Of a stretch of 24,292 nt of DNA, positions 19,985 to 24,292 are shown piece by piece (the first letter of the stretch is position 1; every line of letters begins with the position of its first letter). Made by a program: the position numbers and the translations under genes. This DNA comes from Larix sibirica. Its lineage: Eukaryota > Streptophyta > Pinopsida > Pinales > Pinaceae. Location: positions 1 to 24,292 of the forward strand of contig NWUY0304430407.1 in NCBI GenBank assembly GCA_004151065.3, written 5' to 3'. The notes beneath the pieces are model-generated. The model worked only from the letters and a program-made list of their open reading frames with translations. It ran no database searches and had not been told where the DNA came from.

Positions 19985-20345
19985 GAGAAATCAAAGTTAT
20001 CCAGTCAAGTCATAATCAATCCACCTTCGAGACATCCCCTGCTTCCTTACCTGAAAGCCAGATTAAATGGCCCTTATACCTCATCTTTAATCAATCAACC
20101 ATAAAGGCTCCTACATGCTGGAGTAAACACATATTCATGCTTAGGAATGAACCCTTTTAAAAACCACCAAATATAAGATCCTTATTATATTCAATCTAGA
20201 AGGAGTCCTTAGATCACAGATGGATATTCCTCTTCGTATGCAAAGGAATGCATAAGACTCACGACTATTAATATTTCTCTTGGAGCTTCCTTTATTCTTA
20301 TCTTACCGCCCAATGCAAGAAAAGCCGCAACCCCTATAGAACTCA
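19985..20345. repeat. Longest C-rich island
   Basis: Starting near CCACCTTCGAGACATCCCCT and GCTTCCTTACCTGAAAGCC (20041-20059), then ATTAAATGGCCCTTATACC and TTTAATCAATCAACCATAAA, this 360-base stretch has near-balanced strand composition. Its first 100 bases align loosely with the islands at 17681 and 18597. No coding frame is visible. Confidence 0.45.
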
Positions 20346-21650
20346 AAGAAGATATTAAGTATCTTAAGTTTAGAGGAGTTAGTAAAGACAGGCTATATAT
20401 AATATATATCTATATTATATCAGCTTTAGAAAGGATTAGGCTTTCTTTAAGATTAGGAAGTTAGATTAGTATTAGGAAAGTCTTATATTATTAGATGAAG
20501 GATTAGATAGATCTTTATTTATTACTTGTAACAGGGAAATAACCTAACCCCCTATAGAACTCATAGTAAGATAGGCAGTAGAAAGAGTAGGAATAGAAAC
20601 TCATTTTAGCTTTATGTAGAGGAATTCTTAGTCTCTATTAAGTAGTTCAACCTTAGATAGACTCTTAGGATCAAGTATATATATTAAATAGATAGAACAG
20701 TCTCTTTATAAGAAAGAAATAAAGGAAGGTATTCTTTAGTGTCAAGCTTTATCTCCTCAATATAGTATGCAGGATCTCTTATTAGCTGCTGGATCAAGAG
20801 TTTCAAAGCCATACAGGAACTAGCATTGTCGCACCTACCACCGTGAAATAGTTTATCAAGTCACAGAGGAGCTCCTTAAAGTTACTATTTTTGGTTCCTA
20901 TAGCACTTCAATTCACCTAAGTCCTTTCATAGGAGAGCTCTTCCTTATATTTATTATGCTTCTATTTATTATGTTTAAGTTCCTTATATGTATTAAGGTT
21001 CAGATAGAATCTCCTTTATCAGTATATAGTAGACAAGGTTCAATAATTATATATTTCTCCCATATAATAGTATAAGGATGTCTTTTATTTATGATTAGTC
21101 TGCCTGTATCACTTTATCATGTCTTCCTATAGTATTAAGAGTAGGAAATATCAATATAATTTATAACTCCTATGTATGCAGCAAAGTATGAAGAGGAAGA
21201 GCTAGAATGTATAGTTAAGTTTAGATAAAGGATTAGGAACTATAAAGTATGCTTAGGTAAAGACTAGAAAGGAACTAGTAAGCTTATGTATATAAAAAGT
21301 ATTGTTCCATAAATAGTATATATAGTAGGTACCGCTGCTATTCTTATTCTATTTTAACTGCAGGCAATACCATCAATCACAAGCTCATTCTCTAGGAACA
21401 GAATAACCATACCCTATAATCGAAGCCCTTCCTATAATTACTAAAACTATAAAAGCAAGAGCAGGAAGAAGCTATGGATATAACTCAACCTCATACTCAC
21501 TCACTTACATAGAAACCTCAAACTACCTAATACTTACTCACATCTAACCTCGAACTGAGAACTAATCACCTCTATCCTAGCCTATATATTAACTTAGCCT
21601 ATATATTAAGTATCTTCGTGTTATATTACTAGCGTAAAGGAAATATTAAT

Positions 21651-22180
21651 TGTTTGAAAGTTGACTAATTCACAATCCATTTTTTTCGAGCAGAGTACCT
21701 ATGCAAGGAAAGAAAGAACCACGAGGAATAGAGTTGCTTTCTTTATTCAATATAGATTTGGCTTATTCCTTCTTTTATCTATTAACCAAACAAAGCAAGG
21801 AGGGAGGAAGCGGGCCCTAACCCCGAAGACCATTTATGATGAGGAATGAAGACAGATCACTATTGGATCAGAGGCACCTTCACCTTTCAAAACAACCAAC
21901 CCATTTGTTTTACAAGTATTCTGACCATGATCATCGACCCATTCACGTGGAATAACCGGGGCCTCAGAGATGGCCATTTGAGCACGCTGTAGCACCACTT
22001 TCACTTTTCAATGGGTATGGCAACTACAATTGAATGAAGGTGATTGATACTTGTCTTTTACCCGGGCACTAGAGATAGACCAGGAGGATATATTATTAAG
22101 AGGTACTTACTTTATATACTTTTATTGCCAGGCCTTACTTGGCTTGACTCACCTAACTGGGCTTGTCAGATAAATTGATG
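21651..22180. other. Intergenic DNA, one short unassigned open frame
   Basis: The plus-strand frame at 21661-21849 (62 codons) begins as the AT-rich block ends and shows no domain I recognise. Its Arg/Lys-rich and aromatic composition is not diagnostic. The rest of the stretch holds nothing I can name. Confidence 0.35.
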
Positions 22181-22184
22181 ATGA

Positions 22185-22318
22185 AAAAAGATAACACTGC
22201 GACAGAGTAAAATGTTATTTTATTAGGGGAAATAGAGGTGAGGCTGCGACAAAGCAACATGCTATATTTATAAGATTTTGAGGTGTGAAAAAGATGAGGC
22301 TGCGAAAGCTAAAAAAGC
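22185..22318. repeat. Triple CTGCGA-centred repeat
   Basis: CTGCGA occurs at 22197, 22244 and 22300 (spacings 47 and 56). The copies share an upstream GATGA/GGTGAGG/GATGAGG word. The first two are followed by CA(A/G)AG..AA(A/C)ATG(T/C)TAT, and the third by AAAGCTAAAAAAGC. This is a small, diverged tandem array. Confidence 0.65.
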
Positions 22319-22689
22319 TAATTTACAATGATTATATTATCTATTCCCACCCAACCGGAGTTTTATGTTAGTTAAGTATAAGCGGGTTCCTTCCTTTACA
22401 CTCAAACTAATCGACTTACTAGGAGGGGCATCGGGCTCTAGAACCATAGTGATGCTGGGACTTTTCTTTCTGTCGATTCATGAAGGAGCAGACTTGTGCT
22501 TTCGTTGCGCTCAAGGGAGCCGTTCGGGACCTTCGCTTGCTTACTCAATAGGATAGGTAAGAGTAGGAACAGTTGTAGCTTCACCAGTTTTATATCCTCT
22601 GGTTCCACTAGATTTTGATATAAATATGGATTTGCCTCTGATGCTGTTGGATCTACCTTTCTCTTTGCAAGTGGTGCTGCTTCTTAAAC
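22319..22689. other. Intergenic DNA with an unassigned 63-codon frame
   Basis: The plus-strand frame at 22365-22556 contains one hydrophobic segment (TIVMLGLFFLSI) and ends in a GC-richer stretch (GCTCAAGGGAGCCGTTCGGG). That style of sequence is common in land-plant mitochondrial intergenic DNA. No known protein is recognised. Confidence 0.35.
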
Positions 22690-23290
22690 CAATCCATAAC
22701 TGCTAAGTGTCAAGAAACACTAGGGTGTTCAAGCACCAACCCATCCAAACTGCTAACCCATGCCACATAATAAGGAAAGATAATGTGCATAACCAAGAAC
22801 TAAGTGAAGGTCAAGCCAAGTGTTCCATACCATGCCAGAGCTATCCAAAAGGTGATCAACATGTAATGACCTGCATCCCCAACAAAGCTAAGGCGTTTTC
22901 ACAATGTGGAATCTCATGATCGATCTCTGATAAAGCCCATGTGTGTATAAAACAAATGTGATGCCTCCATATGATCAAGATAAGTAAAGCCCAGCAAAAC
23001 ACCATGATAAACCATAAAAATACCACCTTCCTAGAGTATGAAAGCAAGGCCCAACTAAAATAACCCATACATAAAGCATCTTTATGAAAGAACCCCCTAG
23101 GTGCAATACCATTGTCATTATAAGTAAGGAAAACAAGTCAAGCACCATGAGCATATCTGTCTACATCACCAATGTTTTAAAGCACATGAAGAAAAGCTCT
23201 CTCATCATAAAATCCCAGCTCACTCATGAGCTACTCCAACCTGTTGAACCTGCTTTGTGACTAAAATAACAAGTTCAAAATGTGGTACAA
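22690..23290 (-). pseudogene. Possible decayed coding relic on the minus strand
   Basis: On the minus strand one frame reads as plausible protein from about 23280 down to about 22690 when stops are ignored. It gives MSELGFYDERAFLHVL, then NIGDVDRYAHGA, LVFLTYNDNGIAPRGFFHKD, an open stretch 23068-22856 with a hydrophobic run VVFLWFIMVFCWALLILIIW, and HEIPHCENALALLGMQVITC. Stops interrupt it at 23231-23233 (TAG), 23177-23179 (TAA), 23138-23140 (TGA) and 22853-22855 (TGA), with more beyond. No frameshift is needed over the best 430 bases. I do not recognise the family. The low-complexity hydrophobic part could be chance, so the call rests mainly on the sequence above 23068. Confidence 0.35.
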
Positions 23291-23899
23291 TATAGGGGTA
23301 ACATGTATTTCGATGGACCAGCTCCCTTCATTTATATACTCCCTTGATGCACCAAGTCGGCTCTTACCTACTAGGCAAGAGTTTAACAGGATCATCCGGG
23401 GTGACACCTAAAGGCAATTTATACAGGTTACTTGGATAAACTCGCCGGACAGGTTACGTTAAAAGATGGCTTTCTGCGTTGAGCACTTCAAGGAGTTGAG
23501 GGGCAAACTCATTGTCTAGCCTCCCTACACACATAATCATTGGACGCATGCTCTTTGTATTTATCTGGGCCAGTTCAGAATGGTCTCACATAGACTTTTG
23601 GTGGAGGCAAACCCGATACATATCTATGGAAGGAACGAAATCACTACAGAGGAAGGCTGCCCTTAGAGCGAAGGTTTCAATTAATAAAGTCTATACCGGT
23701 TTTGCCAGGTAAGAACGTTCTCACAAAAGAAGGGCCTGCTTAGATGAGGGGGTAAGGTTTTAAGCTTCAACCTGGAATATAAAGTTTGTGAATATGAAGC
23801 TTAAAGCAAACTCCAACAAGGCCCAGGTTATACGCTCTGATCCCTATCATCCCCCTCTTAACCGGCTCTCTTTACCTTCTTTCCCCTTTCCCTTGACCC
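23291..23899. other. Intergenic DNA, no gene seen
   Basis: The plus-strand frame at 23512-23712 (66 codons) has no recognisable domain. I compared this stretch by eye with mitochondrial respiratory-chain exons and plastid photosystem genes and found no match. Confidence 0.4.
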
Positions 23900-24200
23900 C
23901 CCTTATACACGGTCGATAAACCCCGCCCGGGAAAGACAAAGCGGAGAAGATAGACCAGGCTTAGCAGGGTAGGACCTCTAGATAGGGGCCCAAAAAAACC
24001 CAACGATAGAGGCGCTCCAGCCCGCCCTCTGGTTAAACGGGGCCGGGAATTACCGACCCGCCCTGATTGCGCTGGATTAGTTCCGTAGCTAGAGTGAGGC
24101 TCACCTTTCTTTTCCTCGCCAAGCCCCGGGGCATGGATTTATTCGGGGGATATGTTCCACGTACGTAGCTCCCCCTCGCCCTGAGGCAGTTTGGCACAGC
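23900..24200. other. GC-rich island of organelle-like character
   Basis: This is the most GC-rich part of the window (CCCCGCCCGGGAAAGAC, CGGGGCCGGGAATTACC, CAAGCCCCGGGGCATGG). It contains CACGTACGTAGCT near 24158, which by itself resembles part of a group II intron domain V stem. The paired strand and the rest of domain V are not present, so I do not call an intron. The style is typical of structured non-coding mitochondrial DNA in land plants, but that is an impression, not a match. Confidence 0.35.
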
Positions 24201-24292
24201 GTTTCAAAAATATTAAGTGGTTCCTTTTTATTTAAAACCTAAATTGCTCCCTAGGGTTCCTGGGGTAAGCACGAAAGAATACCGCTACAAAG

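Larger units (their letters stand above)
17500..21650. repeat. AT-rich, C-poor, TAG-rich block made of recurring short words
   Basis: About 4.1 kb has no open frame of 60 codons on either strand. The plus strand is strongly G over C in many parts: 13 G and 4 C in 18001-18060, 10 G and 2 C in 18361-18420. TAG is very frequent (five and four times in those same 60-base stretches). Words such as TTTAGGATCTATAAAG, CTCTTTAGG, GGAACTAGTATG and GTAGGAATAG recur throughout. TAGGAACTAGTATGTAT is exact at 17511-17527 and 19171-19187. A 21-base word beginning ATAAAGTCTC and ending GGATCTA is exact at 18506-18526 and 19014-19034. This looks like DNA that expanded by local duplication of a few words and then drifted. 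I know no named family that matches. Confidence 0.7.

Noticed and set aside
22856-23068. Hydrophobic minus-strand frame as apocytochrome b or a photosystem protein fragment
   Set aside because: I compared it by eye with the conserved helices and haem- or chlorophyll-binding His patterns of those proteins and found no alignment.
24150-24180. CACGTACGTAGCT as group II intron domain V
   Set aside because: The partner strand, the GAAA tetraloop and the conserved catalytic triad positions are not present.
1-24292. CRISPR array, bacterial operons or ribosome binding sites
   Set aside because: No regular direct repeat with unique equal-length spacers exists, and there is no intact gene series to which such signals would belong.

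Overview
This 24.3 kb window contains no intact gene that I can recognise. No open reading frame exceeds 133 codons, which is about what chance gives for this length. I found no rRNA, no credible tRNA, no CRISPR array and no complete organelle gene. The repeat-rich, patchy-composition intergenic DNA, with GC-rich islands and many degenerate local duplications, resembles the expanded intergenic regions of a large land-plant (possibly gymnosperm) mitochondrial genome. A repeat-rich plant nuclear region is not excluded, because the clearest protein homology is to a nuclear-type Ty3/gypsy retrotransposon.

Layout. Positions 1-2400 hold at least five to six degenerate copies of one long repeat, interrupted at 560-860 by a cluster of shorter repeats. 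Positions 2400-5820 are mostly featureless, with several small exact tandem duplications and a ~300-bp degenerate duplication. Positions 5821-7500 carry the best-supported element: the decayed gag region of a Ty3/gypsy LTR retrotransposon, with a matrix/capsid-like core and several CCHC zinc knuckles. It is split by an antisense solo-LTR-like insertion at 6516-6891. Positions 7776-8304 are a two-unit ~265-bp degenerate tandem repeat, followed at 8431-8690 by six copies of a TTGTTGCGT-centred motif. Positions 9190-9370 and 10490-11095 are strand-biased low-complexity blocks (GTA-rich and pyrimidine-rich). Positions 11410-12170 hold a ~415-bp higher-order repeat, and 13150-13660 short ATAGG/TCGG repeats. 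Positions 14150-14690 are CAA-rich. Positions 15242-15911 are a second decayed protein-coding relic that I cannot name. Positions 17500-21650 are an AT-rich, C-poor, TAG-rich block of about 4 kb built from recurring short words and broken by C-rich islands. Positions 22197-22318 hold a small triple repeat, 22690-23290 a third possible decayed coding relic on the minus strand, and 23900-24200 a GC-rich island.

Nothing here forms an operon or a working pathway. The common thread is decay. The coding relics keep long stretches of one reading frame while collecting stop codons by substitution rather than by frameshift. That fits C-to-T change in methylated DNA before or without transfer to an organelle. 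U-to-C-editable sites in an unusual plant lineage are a much less likely alternative. The non-coding part appears to have grown by repeated local duplication followed by drift.
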